DNA of 64,000 bases from Sphingobacterium lactis (GTDB taxonomy: Bacteria; Bacteroidota; Bacteroidia; Sphingobacteriales; Sphingobacteriaceae). Made by a program: the position numbers and the translations under genes. Where the stretch lies: positions 2,542,001 to 2,606,000 of the forward strand of contig NZ_CP049246.1 of the NCBI RefSeq assembly GCF_011046555.1, written 5' to 3'. The notes beneath the pieces are model-generated. The model had not been told where the DNA came from and searched no databases. It saw only the letters and a program-made list of their open reading frames with translations. This document shows positions 51,331 to 60,956 of this stretch, piece by piece. Within the stretch, counting starts at the first letter, position 1. Each line of letters begins with the position of its first letter.

Positions 51331-52467
51331 ATGATAACTAAAAAACTATTGGCCGTCATGATGAGCGTTGTGCTCTGCAGTCCGCTCTTTGGCCAAAGCC
51401 CAACTTTCGAGAAAAACCTAAAGGACATCACCGATAAGTACGACGCCGTGGGCTTGGCGGTGGTCGTAGTCAAGGGTGGTAAGCCTATTTTCTCAAAATC
51501 AGTAGGGTATAAGGACCTGGAAACGAAGGCTCCATTGACCAACGACAACCTGTTTCGGATTGCTTCCATCAGCAAGAGCTTCAGTGCCACGGCCATTATG
51601 CAATTGGTCGAGCAGGGTAAGGTTTCCCTATCGGATGACTTCAGCGATCTGGTCGGTTTCAAGGTGCGCAATCCCAAATTCCCAGATACAAAAATCACAT
51701 TGGAAATGGTACTCTCACATCGTTCCAGCCTTAACGATAGCAATGGTTATTTCACCTTTGACGTCCTTGATTCGGCAAAGAATAAAGATTGGGAGAAATC
51801 CTACAACGATTATAAACCAGGAACAGACTATGAATACTGCAACCTGAACTTCAATATGGTCGGCGCCGTGCTGGAACGGTTGACCAACGTCAGGTTCGAT
51901 AACTATATCAAGCAACAGATCCTTACACCACTGGGATTGGCAGCCGGCTATTGTGTCGATTCCCTGGATAACAGCAGATTCGCTAAACTATATGCCAAGG
52001 AAGATGGTTCCTACAAGGAACAACCCGCAGCCTATAGCCCTCGCTCGGAAGAAATTAAAAACTATACCATGGGCGTTAGCACACCGGTATTTTCTCCCAC
52101 AGGTGGGATGAAGATCTCTGCAAATGACCTGGCGACTTACATGATGATGCACATGAACTATGGGAAATTGGGAAATGTAAAGATCCTTTCCAAAAAGAGT
52201 GCGAAGAAAATGCAACAGGGGCTCCATCCGAAGGAAAATTATGGCTTGGCCCTGTTGGAAACGGACAGATTGATTGATGGGGAACACATGATTGGCCATA
52301 CCGGTTCGGCTTATGGCTTGTACAGCAATATGTTCTTTGAACCCAACAAGAAATTTGGGTTTGTGGTGATCACCAATGGATGCGACCCTATCGTGGATCG
52401 CAATGAGGATATCATGATGTCCAAGGATGTCATCAATCTCTTATACCGTGAATTCATAAAAAAATAA
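51331..52467 (+). CDS. Serine hydrolase, beta-lactamase/DD-peptidase (class C-like) family
   Basis: 378 residues with signal peptide (MITKKLLAVMMSVVLCSPLFGQ). The SxxK motif is Ser79-Ile-Ser-Lys82 (RIASISKSFSATAIMQL), the YxN motif is Tyr169-Cys-Asn171 and the third motif is HTG (IGHTGSAYG). This is the class C-like fold that includes D-aminopeptidases, esterases and AmpC; the HTG variant is commoner in esterases and peptidases than in lactamases. Periplasmic. It follows the DUF3307 gene by 19 bp and may extend that operon. Confidence 0.88.
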   Translation: MITKKLLAVMMSVVLCSPLFGQSPTFEKNLKDITDKYDAVGLAVVVVKGGKPIFSKSVGYKDLETKAPLTNDNLFRIASISKSFSATAIMQLVEQGKVSLSDDFSDLVGFKVRNPKFPDTKITLEMVLSHRSSLNDSNGYFTFDVLDSAKNKDWEKSYNDYKPGTDYEYCNLNFNMVGAVLERLTNVRFDNYIKQQILTPLGLAAGYCVDSLDNSRFAKLYAKEDGSYKEQPAAYSPRSEEIKNYTMGVSTPVFSPTGGMKISANDLATYMMMHMNYGKLGNVKILSKKSAKKMQQGLHPKENYGLALLETDRLIDGEHMIGHTGSAYGLYSNMFFEPNKKFGFVVITNGCDPIVDRNEDIMMSKDVINLLYREFIKK

Positions 52468-52472
52468 GTAAA

Positions 52473-52568
52473 TTCAAAGGGGATAACCGATTGACAATGA
52501 ATGGGGAAAGCAGGGGAGTGGAGGCAATCCATTCCTGCTCGATTTCACCTGCGGTCAATTCCTTTGAA
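52473..52568. repeat. Nested inverted repeats upstream of fabV
   Basis: Outer arms TTCAAAGG (52473-52480) and CCTTTGAA (52561-52568); inner arms ATTGAC (52490-52495) and GTCAAT (52554-52559); and a central hairpin AGCAGG/CCTGCT (52509-52514 with 52534-52539) extended by TGGA/TCCA. A folded RNA, a terminator of the serine hydrolase gene, or a protein site are all possible. Confidence 0.5.
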
Positions 52569-52576
52569 AAAATAAC

Positions 52577-52584
52577 TACTTTTG
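52577..52584 (+). promoter_or_regulatory. -7 promoter box for fabV
   Basis: TACTTTTG matches TAnnTTTG exactly, 32 bp before the fabV ATG and 8 bp after the nested inverted repeats. No good -33 box at standard spacing. Confidence 0.45.
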
Positions 52585-52616
52585 TAAACATTATTCAACT
52601 TTGACATTATAGCAAG

Positions 52617-53816
52617 ATGATTATTCAACCAAGAACAAGAGGTTTTATCTGCTTAACTGCCCATCCCGATGGCGCTGCAGAAAATATCAAGAAACAGATC
52701 GAATACGTAAAATCCAAGGGTGCCATCAACGATGGTCCTAAGAAAGTTTTAGTAATAGGAGCGTCTACAGGCTTTGGTATTGCCTCACGTATTGTTTCTG
52801 CATTTGGATCGGATGCGGCAACAATCGGTGTATTCTTTGAGAAACCAGCAACTGAAGGTAAATTAGGTACCGCAGGCTGGTATAATACTGCTGCATTCGA
52901 GAAGGAAGCACAAGCGGCCGGATTGTATGCGAAAAGTATCAACGGTGATGCATTCTCCGATGAAATCAAAAAGCAAACGATCGATTTGATCAAGGAAGAT
53001 CTTGGTCAGGTGGATTTGGTCGTGTACTCCTTGGCTTCCCCACGTCGTACACATCCTAAAACAGGCGTAGCGCATGCTTCTGTCCTAAAACCGATCGATA
53101 AACCATTTACCGATAAAACTGTGGATTTCCATACAGGTGTGGTTTCGGACATTACGATCAACCCCGTAGAGAACCAAGATGATATCGACAATACGGTTGC
53201 TGTCATGGGTGGTGAAGATTGGAAATTCTGGATCGAAGAGTTGAAAGCTGCAGGCGTCTTGGCGGAAGGTGTAAAAACAGTTGCCTATTCCTATATCGGC
53301 CCTGAACTTACGTACCCAATCTACCGCAACGGTACGATTGGTCGTGCAAAAGATGATCTTGAAGCAACCGTGCCAACCATCAATGCAATCTTGAAAGATT
53401 TGAATGGTGTTTCCTACGTTTCCGTTAATAAAGCATTGGTGACACAATCAAGTTCAGCTATTCCAGTGGTGCCTTTGTACATTTCTCTATTGTACAAGGT
53501 GATGAAAGAAAAAGGAATCCACGAAGGAACAATCGAACAGATGCAACGCTTATTTGCGGAGCGCCTTTACAATGGATCTGATTTGCAATTGGACGACAAG
53601 GGGCGTATCCGTGTGGATGACCTGGAAATGCGTGAAGATGTACAGGCTGAAGTTGCGAAACTTTGGGAGCAGGCAACTACGGAAAACTTGGAGTCTATTT
53701 CTGATATCGTGGGATACAGAAATGATTTCTTCCAGTTATTCGGTTTCAATTTTGATGCCATCGACTACGAAAAAGATACCAACGAAGTCGTACCGGTACC
53801 GAGTATTCAACAATAA
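52617..53816 (+). CDS. fabV: Trans-2-enoyl-ACP/CoA reductase FabV
   Basis: Catalyses the last reduction of the fatty-acid elongation cycle, from enoyl to acyl, with NADH. The 399 residues match the family. The N-terminal opening MIIQPRTRGFICLTAHPDG, the cofactor loop GASTGFGIASRI and the catalytic pair Tyr236-x8-Lys245 (YRNGTIGRAK) are intact. Many Bacteroidota use FabV, which is insensitive to triclosan, as enoyl reductase. Single gene with its own probable promoter and a strong terminator. Confidence 0.97.
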   Translation: MIIQPRTRGFICLTAHPDGAAENIKKQIEYVKSKGAINDGPKKVLVIGASTGFGIASRIVSAFGSDAATIGVFFEKPATEGKLGTAGWYNTAAFEKEAQAAGLYAKSINGDAFSDEIKKQTIDLIKEDLGQVDLVVYSLASPRRTHPKTGVAHASVLKPIDKPFTDKTVDFHTGVVSDITINPVENQDDIDNTVAVMGGEDWKFWIEELKAAGVLAEGVKTVAYSYIGPELTYPIYRNGTIGRAKDDLEATVPTINAILKDLNGVSYVSVNKALVTQSSSAIPVVPLYISLLYKVMKEKGIHEGTIEQMQRLFAERLYNGSDLQLDDKGRIRVDDLEMREDVQAEVAKLWEQATTENLESISDIVGYRNDFFQLFGFNFDAIDYEKDTNEVVPVPSIQQ

Positions 53817-53837
53817 GAATAATATCACCACTATAGG

Positions 53838-53872
53838 AAGCTGTCCAATTAAGAATTGGACAGCTTTTTTTT
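53838..53872 (+). terminator. Terminator of fabV
   Basis: AAGCTGTCCAATT (53838-53850), 3-nt loop, AATTGGACAGCTT (53854-53866), then a T-run. It starts 21 bp after the fabV stop. Confidence 0.92.
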
Positions 53873-54053
53873 CTCCGACCCAATGCTACCCAAGCCTAAT
53901 TTTTCAGGGAGCAACCTGAAATACGATATTATTTTATTGAATGAAAATAAATTGGAAATGAATTTCCGGTTTTCTATCTTTATGCCATAAATGGGGAAAG
54001 CCCATATTGAGGGCCGTTTTTGCTTAAAGATCATCTACTAACTAATTATTTTC

Positions 54054-56258
54054 ATGATTACCCGTGTAATTCAAGAACCTGATGGCTTGTATTTAAGTGA
54101 AGGAATACAAGAATATGGCTATCTATTGATTTCTGATCTGGATTTTAATCTGGTTTCAGCCAGTGAGAATTGCCAAGATTGGATGGGCAGCGCTGTCGCA
54201 CCTGCATTACAAAATAACCTGTGGGATCTGGTGTCGACCTATTTCCCCGATTTTTACGCGGATATGCACCGGGGTGTGCATCAGGTATTGCTTGATGACA
54301 AGCAGCGCTTGCTGCTGGAAGTGCTCATCCATCAGGTGGAGCCCTATTTCCTCAATATCTATATTTTTCAAAATTACCTCTATCTTGAGTTCGAGCGTAA
54401 AATGGATGATAGCACGGTATTTTTTCCCAAGTTTGAAATCGTTGATAAGCTCCTGAAAGAGAACAAAGGCAAGATTTGGGAAATGGCGACGTCCTATATC
54501 TCAAAAATCAGTGGGTTTGATCGCATTCGTGTCTTTCAATATTGTAAAGATGGATCCGGACATATCCTTGCGGAATGCATCGAGCACCCGGAACTGGAGG
54601 GGATTCTGGATTGCTATTACCCCGATATCGATATCTACCGATTGGCAAAGAACACCCATGTGGTAAATGCCTACCGGTATACGGCCAAGGTGAACGGCAA
54701 AACCATTAAAATGATAAGCAATGGGAAGGATAATCCAAACCTTTCCCATACGGGCGTACGGATGATCGCACCGCTTCATGCAGATTATCTATTGAAGGAC
54801 GGAGTGAACTCCAATTTGAGTGTTTCCTTGTTTACGGAAGACGGTGATCTCTGGGGCTATCTGTTTTGCCAGAGCCGTAACGAGAAGAAGGTAAATCTGG
54901 TTAAACGCGAAGCGTTGGTATATTTTGTACAGATGGCGATGAACCGTTTCCTGGAGGAAACGCGTGTGCAGAGCCGCTTATATAAAGAAACCATTCGGGA
55001 TTTTGAACTCAAATTGAAGTCTATTTTGATGGTCCGGAACAACCTTGCCGAGTCGCTTTTTGAGATGTCCAAGGAGCTGTGCTATTTTGCAAAGGCAGAT
55101 TCCATGATTATTCTCTTCAATGGCCTGTTGTATTCGTACAATATCAATATAGGTTTGGGCAAAATTCTGGGTATCAAGGATAAGATTGCCACTCTGACGG
55201 AGGACTTTATTTTTGGCGATCATGAATTTATCTTGAATTATGGGGAAGAGCTAGAGCTTGATTTCGATCGCTTTGCGGGTGTTGGAGGGCTCTATGTTGA
55301 AGTGCCTCATAAATGTACCATCCTTTGGTTCCGACAGGGAACGGTGAAGAATAAAAAGTGGATCGAAAAGCCTGAGAAAATCATGCAGCGGGGCCGAAAG
55401 AACGAGGATTTTGTGCAGGAGGAAAACCCCATTATGGATATCTGGCATCAAACAACCTTTGGAACCTCTGATGAATGGGAAGATGACGAATTATACTTTT
55501 TCCGGAGACTTCGCGAGCTGATCATTAACAGTGAAGGGACCATGGCTGCCGAGATCACCAACCTGAATCAGGAGGTGAGCAACCTGAATAAGGCATTGGA
55601 TGACTACGCCAATATGGTTAGCCATGACCTTAAAAATCCACTTTCCGCAATTAACCTATCTACCCAGATGTTGCTTCAACGACCGGAAATGGCAATTGAA
55701 ATGCGCAATAAAATGCTCAAGAATACCAAAGATGCCGTGGTCATCATCACCGATATGTTGGGCCGCATCCATGAGTTCTCCAAGGTCAAAGAATATGACT
55801 ATAAATTTGAGCCCGTTTATGTCGATGAATTTCTGCCGCAATTGGTGGAATTCTGTAAGCTCCGGTATGAATCCGACAAGACTGAGGTTGTTTTAAGTAG
55901 CCTTCTTCCTGTCTATGGAGAAAAAACGATAATCTACCAGCTTTTCCAGAATATTGTTGGCAATGCAATTAAGTACAGCGCCAAAGTGGACAATCCATGT
56001 GTCCGAATAGAGGCGGTCATGCGGCATGAGTTCGTCTGTTACAGCATCAGCGATAACGGCATCGGGATTGCCAAGGAAGAGATCAAGACTGTGTTCGACA
56101 ATTTCAAACGGATGTCCAATGCCTCGGACTTTGAGGGTTCCGGACTCGGATTGACCATCGTTAAACGGATCGTCGACCGTTTGGGGATCCAGATTGAAGT
56201 GGAGAGCGAACTGAACGTCGGCACAACCATCTACCTTTGGTTTCCCAATGAAGTGTAA
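54054..56258 (+). CDS. Phytochrome-like sensor histidine kinase without chromophore-binding cysteine
   Basis: 734 residues in PAS-GAF-PHY-HisKA-HATPase order. The PAS_2 region (about 10-120) carries EGIQEYGYLLISD, the counterpart of the phytochrome IQPHG segment. The GAF region (about 140-310) keeps FDRIRVFQYCKDGSGHILAE, YPDIDIYRLAKN in place of PASDIP, and APLHADYLLKDGVNSNLSVS with the conserved His. Neither the bacterial N-terminal Cys nor the plant/cyanobacterial GAF Cys is present. A PHY-like region (about 320-490) and coiled coil lead to the H-box (SHDLKNPL, His524), the N-box FQNIVGNAIKYSA and G-boxes ISDNGIGI and GSGLGLTIVKRI. No transmembrane helix, so it is cytosolic. No response regulator gene adjoins it, so its partner is elsewhere. 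Confidence 0.87.
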   Translation: MITRVIQEPDGLYLSEGIQEYGYLLISDLDFNLVSASENCQDWMGSAVAPALQNNLWDLVSTYFPDFYADMHRGVHQVLLDDKQRLLLEVLIHQVEPYFLNIYIFQNYLYLEFERKMDDSTVFFPKFEIVDKLLKENKGKIWEMATSYISKISGFDRIRVFQYCKDGSGHILAECIEHPELEGILDCYYPDIDIYRLAKNTHVVNAYRYTAKVNGKTIKMISNGKDNPNLSHTGVRMIAPLHADYLLKDGVNSNLSVSLFTEDGDLWGYLFCQSRNEKKVNLVKREALVYFVQMAMNRFLEETRVQSRLYKETIRDFELKLKSILMVRNNLAESLFEMSKELCYFAKADSMIILFNGLLYSYNINIGLGKILGIKDKIATLTEDFIFGDHEFILNYGEELELDFDRFAGVGGLYVEVPHKCTILWFRQGTVKNKKWIEKPEKIMQRGRKNEDFVQEENPIMDIWHQTTFGTSDEWEDDELYFFRRLRELIINSEGTMAAEITNLNQEVSNLNKALDDYANMVSHDLKNPLSAINLSTQMLLQRPEMAIEMRNKMLKNTKDAVVIITDMLGRIHEFSKVKEYDYKFEPVYVDEFLPQLVEFCKLRYESDKTEVVLSSLLPVYGEKTIIYQLFQNIVGNAIKYSAKVDNPCVRIEAVMRHEFVCYSISDNGIGIAKEEIKTVFDNFKRMSNASDFEGSGLGLTIVKRIVDRLGIQIEVESELNVGTTIYLWFPNEV

Positions 56259-56359
56259 CAGCTGACCTTCCGAAATCATCCATTTTTCCCATGGTGAATA
56301 TGTTTTTTTCAAAACGTAAATAGATGACTTATTTAGCTAAAAACCTCACTTAAATAAAG

Positions 56360-56367
56360 TATATTTG
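56360..56367 (+). promoter_or_regulatory. -7 promoter box for lepA-folD
   Basis: TATATTTG is an exact TAnnTTTG match, 29 bp before the lepA start. No clear -33 element at standard spacing. Confidence 0.5.
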
Positions 56368-56396
56368 CGAATTAATTTGAAGGCATAATAACCTAT

Positions 56397-58187
56397 ATGA
56401 AGCATATACGCAATTTTTGTATCATCGCACATATTGACCACGGTAAAAGTACCTTGGCCGATAGATTGTTAGAATATACCAATACCATTAGCCAACGTGA
56501 GGCTCAGGCCCAATTGTTGGATAATATGGATCTGGAACGGGAGAGAGGGATTACGATTAAGAGCCATGCCATTCAGATGGAATACACCTTGGACGGACAG
56601 ACCTATGTTCTCAATCTGATCGATACACCAGGACACGTAGATTTTTCATATGAAGTTTCGCGCTCGATCGCGGCCTGTGAAGGTGCGCTTTTGATCGTCG
56701 ATGCTTCCCAGGGAATTCAGGCGCAGACCATTTCCAACTTGTACCTTGCCCTGGAACATGACCTCGAAATTATTCCGATCCTCAATAAAATGGACCTTCC
56801 GGGCGCTATGCCTGAGGAAGTGAAAGACCAGATAGTGGATCTGATCGGCGGAAAACGCGAAGATATCATTCCTGCTTCCGGTAAGACCGGAATGGGGATC
56901 CCGGAAATCTTGAGCGCGATTATCGATCGTATTCCAGCTCCTGTCGGTGACCCGACGGCACCGCTACAGGCTTTGATCTTTGACTCGGTGTTCAACTCCT
57001 TCCGAGGCATCATGGCGTATTTCAAAGTCGAGAATGGAGAGATCCGAAAAGGGGACCGCGTAAAATTCGTGGCAACAGGCAAAGAATATTTTGCGGATGA
57101 AGTAGGTACCTTGAAACTGAACCAGGTTGCAAAGGATGTGATCAAAACAGGTGACGTAGGCTATATCATTTCCGGTATCAAAGAAGCAAGAGAAGTAAAA
57201 GTTGGTGATACCATTACCCATAAGGACCGCCCATGTGCCAGTGCCATTCAGGGTTTCGAAGAGGTGAAACCGATGGTATTTGCGGGGATCTATCCGGTGG
57301 ATACCGAAGATTACGAAGAGTTGCGGGAATCCATGCACCGCTTGCAGTTGAACGATGCATCGTTGGTCTTCGAACCAGAATCCTCCGCAGCGTTAGGTTT
57401 CGGTTTCCGTTGTGGATTCTTGGGTATGTTACACATGGAGATTATCCAGGAACGTCTCGAACGCGAATTCGATATGACCGTGATCACCACGGTACCCAAC
57501 GTATCATACAAGGCATATCTTACCAAGGATAATGAAGAAGTGGTTGTACACAACCCGTCCGATCTTCCCGATCCAAGTAAATTAGATAGCATTGAAGAAC
57601 CATATATCAAAGCAAATATTATCACCAAGGCTGAGTTCGTCGGTCCGGTTATGTCCTTGTGTATCCAAAAACGAGGCACGATCGTAAACCAATCGTACTT
57701 GACTTCCGACCGTGTGGAGTTGGTATTCGAAATGCCAATGGGGGAGATCGTATTTGATTTCTACGATAAATTGAAGACCATTTCCAAAGGATATGCTTCC
57801 TTTGATTACCATCAGGTCGGCTACAGAACATCTGATTTGGTGAAATTGGATATCCGCTTGAACGATGAACCAGTAGATGCGTTATCATCCCTGATCCACA
57901 GAACGAATGCCTATGACTTCGGTAAGAAGATTTGTGAGAAGTTAAAGGAGCTGTTGCCGCGTCAACAGTTTGAGATCCGTATCCAAGCATCGATCGGTGC
58001 AAAGATCATTGCACGGGAAACGATTTCAGCATTGCGGAAGGATGTAACGGCGAAATGTTACGGTGGTGATATTTCCCGTAAGCGTAAATTATTGGAAAAA
58101 CAGAAAAAAGGTAAGAAGCGTATGCGCCAGGTCGGAAACGTAGAGATTCCACAATCGGCATTCATGGCTGTTCTGAAATTAGATTAA
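56397..58187 (+). CDS. lepA: Elongation factor 4 (LepA)
   Basis: A 596-residue ribosome-associated GTPase involved in translation fidelity and 30S assembly. G1 [14 protein letters not shown]3 [13 protein letters not shown]4 NKMD ([10 protein letters not shown]) and G5 are intact, and the EF4-specific C-terminal domain is complete ([20 protein letters not shown]). Length agrees with the family. folD follows after 28 bp and is likely in the same transcript. Confidence 0.97.
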   Translation: MKHIRNFCIIAHIDHGKSTLADRLLEYTNTISQREAQAQLLDNMDLERERGITIKSHAIQMEYTLDGQTYVLNLIDTPGHVDFSYEVSRSIAACEGALLIVDASQGIQAQTISNLYLALEHDLEIIPILNKMDLPGAMPEEVKDQIVDLIGGKREDIIPASGKTGMGIPEILSAIIDRIPAPVGDPTAPLQALIFDSVFNSFRGIMAYFKVENGEIRKGDRVKFVATGKEYFADEVGTLKLNQVAKDVIKTGDVGYIISGIKEAREVKVGDTITHKDRPCASAIQGFEEVKPMVFAGIYPVDTEDYEELRESMHRLQLNDASLVFEPESSAALGFGFRCGFLGMLHMEIIQERLEREFDMTVITTVPNVSYKAYLTKDNEEVVVHNPSDLPDPSKLDSIEEPYIKANIITKAEFVGPVMSLCIQKRGTIVNQSYLTSDRVELVFEMPMGEIVFDFYDKLKTISKGYASFDYHQVGYRTSDLVKLDIRLNDEPVDALSSLIHRTNAYDFGKKICEKLKELLPRQQFEIRIQASIGAKIIARETISALRKDVTAKCYGGDISRKRKLLEKQKKGKKRMRQVGNVEIPQSAFMAVLKLD

Positions 58188-58215
58188 TACATCAACCTAA
58201 GAATAATAATATATC

Positions 58216-59100
58216 ATGAAGTTACTTGACGGAAAAGAAGTATCCTCCAAAGTTAAAGAAGACATCACCCGGGAAGCGGCAGAACTGACCAAACAATTGG
58301 GTCGCAAGCCTCATTTGGTCGCTATTCTTGTGGGCAATGACGGTGGTAGTGAAACCTATGTAGCCAGCAAGATGCGTAATTGCGAGCAGGTGGGTTTCGA
58401 GTCAACGAATATTCGCTATGATGCCGATGTAACCGAAGAGGAACTGTTGAAGAAAATTGCAGAAATCAATGGCGATCCGAACATTGATGGACTTATCGTC
58501 CAACTGCCATTGCCGAAGCATATCGATCCAGAAAAAGTAACTGAAGCTATCGACTATAAAAAAGATGTGGATGGTTTCCATCCCATTAATCTAGGCCGCA
58601 TGCAGCGCAATCTGCCTTGTTTCATTCCAGCGACACCGTATGGCATCATGTTGATGTTGGAACATTATGGAATCGATACAGCGGGTAAAAAAGCGGTAAT
58701 CGTTGGCCGTAGCAATATCGTCGGATCGCCAATGAGTATCCTTTTGGCGAGAAATTCGAACCCAGGAAACTGTACCGTAACGTTGACCCATAGCCGCACC
58801 AAAAATCTGAAAGAGGAAGTGCTACAGGGGGATATCGTGGTGGCGGCCATTGGTAAGAAAAATTTCGTTACTGCCGATATGGTGAAGGATGGCGCGATTG
58901 TGATCGATGTGGGTATCAACAGGGAGAATTCCTCAGAAACAAAGAGTGGATTTAAACTATATGGTGACGTGGATTTCGAAAACGTCGCACAAAAGGCTTC
59001 CTGGATTACACCCGTACCGGGCGGCGTAGGGTTAATGACCATCGTTGGACTTTTGAAAAATACATTGGAAGCAGCCAAAGGAACTGTCTATCCAAAATAA
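58216..59100 (+). CDS. folD: Methylenetetrahydrofolate dehydrogenase/cyclohydrolase
   Basis: Bifunctional cytosolic enzyme that interconverts 5,10-methylene-, methenyl- and 10-formyl-tetrahydrofolate. The 294 residues contain the signature [14 protein letters not shown] with the catalytic Lys, [26 protein letters not shown] (NADP site) and the C-terminal [11 protein letters not shown]. Twenty-eight bp after lepA, followed by a strong terminator. Confidence 0.97.
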   Translation: MKLLDGKEVSSKVKEDITREAAELTKQLGRKPHLVAILVGNDGGSETYVASKMRNCEQVGFESTNIRYDADVTEEELLKKIAEINGDPNIDGLIVQLPLPKHIDPEKVTEAIDYKKDVDGFHPINLGRMQRNLPCFIPATPYGIMLMLEHYGIDTAGKKAVIVGRSNIVGSPMSILLARNSNPGNCTVTLTHSRTKNLKEEVLQGDIVVAAIGKKNFVTADMVKDGAIVIDVGINRENSSETKSGFKLYGDVDFENVAQKASWITPVPGGVGLMTIVGLLKNTLEAAKGTVYPK

Positions 59101-59120
59101 GAAAAGCTGAAGATCTTTTC

Positions 59121-59160
59121 AGGAATAGCTTTCGGATCCCCGGAAGCTATTCCTGTTTTT
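59121..59160 (+). terminator. Terminator of lepA-folD
   Basis: AGGAATAGCTT (59121-59131) pairs with AAGCTATTCCT (59144-59154), with further inner pairing CGG/CCG, then GTTTTT. It starts 20 bp after the folD stop. Confidence 0.88.
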
Positions 59161-59215
59161 GGGGAAAACGTTTTTAATGATGGATTGTTTCACCCTTATA
59201 CAACAGGGAACGATC

Positions 59216-59812
59216 ATGAAAGCAACCATTGGCAATCGCGAAATTAGGGAGTTGATCAATCAAGGTGATGAAAATATCAAAAAGCTCCATGACATCGTGC
59301 AAAAGAGTTTTGAGGAAGAACAGTTGATCGTTGACCATCTCGTGCATCCAGCAAAGGAAATTCTCACTCCGGCAGATAGGCTGTCGGATAGGGTTGCCCG
59401 ATTTGGAGGGAGCTGGAAGTTTATCATTTTATTTTCAGCCATACTCATCATATGGGTGCTTTTCAATACAATGGCTCTCCAAGCCGATCGATTCGATCCA
59501 TATCCGTTTATCCTTATGAACTTGGTCCTATCCTGCGTTGCGGCCCTTCAGGCCCCATTTATCATGATGAGTCAAAACCGGCAAGAAGAAAAGGATCGAA
59601 AGCAATCCGAGAACGACTATTTGGTTAACCTAAAGGCAGAATTGGAAATCCGTAGTCTACACAAAAAAATCGATATGCTGCTGGAACAGCAAATCCAACA
59701 GCTTTTTGATGCGCAGGTTGCACACCTTAAAATTTTAAAGCAACTGGAGGAGCGTTTGATCCACGTAGAAGAAAGTGTATGCGAAACAAAGAAAAATAGA
59801 GAAGACAGTTGA
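59216..59812 (+). CDS. DUF1003 membrane protein
   Basis: 198 residues from the ATG at 59216 (after CAGGGA); the frame is open upstream only from a TTG with no support. Two transmembrane helices at about 80-102 (WKFIILFSAILIIWVLFNTM) and 115-135 (FILMNLVLSCVAALQAPFIM) lie in the DUF1003 core, preceded by ADRLSDRVARFGGSW, the family signature. A charged coiled coil closes the protein (RQEEKDRKQSENDY onward). Function of the family is not known; it often sits near stress genes. An LEA-like lipoprotein gene follows. Confidence 0.85.
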   Translation: MKATIGNREIRELINQGDENIKKLHDIVQKSFEEEQLIVDHLVHPAKEILTPADRLSDRVARFGGSWKFIILFSAILIIWVLFNTMALQADRFDPYPFILMNLVLSCVAALQAPFIMMSQNRQEEKDRKQSENDYLVNLKAELEIRSLHKKIDMLLEQQIQQLFDAQVAHLKILKQLEERLIHVEESVCETKKNREDS

Positions 59813-59898
59813 AAAATTGAAAAATAAATTCTTAATTGGTATAAATATTGTATTTAAGGTTCAAGTAAATATTAATTTATAAACTAATAAAAATAGAA

Positions 59899-60405
59899 AT
59901 GAAAAAAATCGCTGTATTAGCTGCTGTTGCATGTGCATTGACGTTCTCAGCATGTAATAACACAAACTCAACGGACAAGAACCATGATGGTGATACAACT
60001 GCCGGAGAGCACTTAGACCATGCTATCGAATCTGCAGATCAAACAACTGATGAATTGAAAGCAGATGTTAATGCTGAACTTTCAGCTGCTGAATTGAAAG
60101 CAAAACAAGCTCAGGCTGATTTAGATGCTGCAATCAAGAGTGGTGATAAGAAAGCACAGGAAGCTGCACAAAAAGCACTTGATGATGCAAACGCTGCTTG
60201 GGAAAAAACGAAAGATGCAGCTAAAGCAGCTGGTCATTCCATCGAAACTGGTGTAAATAACGCTGTTGATGCAACGAAAGAAGCTGGACAAAAAACTGGC
60301 GAAGCTATCGATAACACGGTAGATAAAGTAGATGCAAAAACTAAGGAATTATCCGAAGATGCAAAGCGTAAAGCGCAAAACGTGAAAGAAGCTTTAGAAA
60401 ACTAA
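59899..60405 (+). CDS. LEA-like/apolipoprotein-like helical lipoprotein
   Basis: 168 residues with a lipoprotein signal (MKKIAVLAAVACALTFSAC, lipobox SAC). The rest is almost all amphipathic helix rich in Ala, Lys, Asp and Glu with few aromatics (LKAKQAQADLDAAIKSGDK, then DATKEAGQKTGEAIDNTVDK), in the style of late-embryogenesis-abundant and YtxH-like stress proteins. It probably resides in the periplasm or outer membrane and may help in desiccation or osmotic stress. Nothing catalytic is seen. Ends in a good terminator. Confidence 0.8.
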   Translation: MKKIAVLAAVACALTFSACNNTNSTDKNHDGDTTAGEHLDHAIESADQTTDELKADVNAELSAAELKAKQAQADLDAAIKSGDKKAQEAAQKALDDANAAWEKTKDAAKAAGHSIETGVNNAVDATKEAGQKTGEAIDNTVDKVDAKTKELSEDAKRKAQNVKEALEN

Positions 60406-60432
60406 TCCATCTTTCCGTTCGGAAAAGATAAG

Positions 60433-60460
60433 GCGGCTCCCAAAAGGGGCCGCTTTTTTT
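60433..60460 (+). terminator. Terminator of the LEA-like lipoprotein gene
   Basis: GCGGCTCC (60433-60440) pairs with GGGGCCGC (60446-60453, one T-G pair), followed by seven T. It begins 28 bp after the stop. Confidence 0.85.
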
Positions 60461-60503
60461 GTGGTTATGCTGAAAATTACGCGTACATCGTTATTTTTGC
60501 AGG

Positions 60504-60956
60504 ATGACTACATGGGACAAAGCGGAATTAGTGACACTGTGCAAGCAGAAAATTGAAAATAAAAGAAATGAGGTGAAGGCTGCCATGTCCATTGCGCAGG
60601 ATAGCATACTGAACGATACAAAAAGCAGCATGGGGGATAAATACGAAACATCCCGCGAGATGGCCCAGCAGGAGCTCAATCGCCTGCAACAGCAATTGAT
60701 GCTTGCCGATCAGGATATAGCCGTCCTGGAATCCCTGAACCAGGAGACAACCACTAAAGTCATTCCCGGCGCCATCGTCCTTACAGATCAATTCGATTAT
60801 TTCATTGCCGTTTCTCTAGGCCCATTGAAAATAGCCGATCGGACCATTATGGTTGTTTCCAAGGAATCCCCAATCGGAAAGGCCTTGATGGGCAAAGAAA
60901 TCAATACTGAAATAACCTTTAACGGGAAACAGATCAATATAGTAGCTATTGCATAA
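60504..60956 (+). CDS. GreA/GreB-like coiled-coil protein
   Basis: 150 residues: an N-terminal helical hairpin (about 1-80, charged, SMGDKYETSREMAQQELNRL) and a C-terminal FKBP-like domain (about 85-150: VIPGAIVLTDQFDYFIAVSL, then MVVSKESPIGKALMGKEINT). The layout copies GreA-type transcript cleavage factors. The conserved KYET-x-R-x-M-A-Q-x-E segment is the mark of a Bacteroidota group sometimes misnamed 3-oxoacyl-ACP synthase. Direct binding to RNA polymerase is an inference; the acidic tip residues of Gre factors are not evident. Confidence 0.75.
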   Translation: MTTWDKAELVTLCKQKIENKRNEVKAAMSIAQDSILNDTKSSMGDKYETSREMAQQELNRLQQQLMLADQDIAVLESLNQETTTKVIPGAIVLTDQFDYFIAVSLGPLKIADRTIMVVSKESPIGKALMGKEINTEITFNGKQINIVAIA

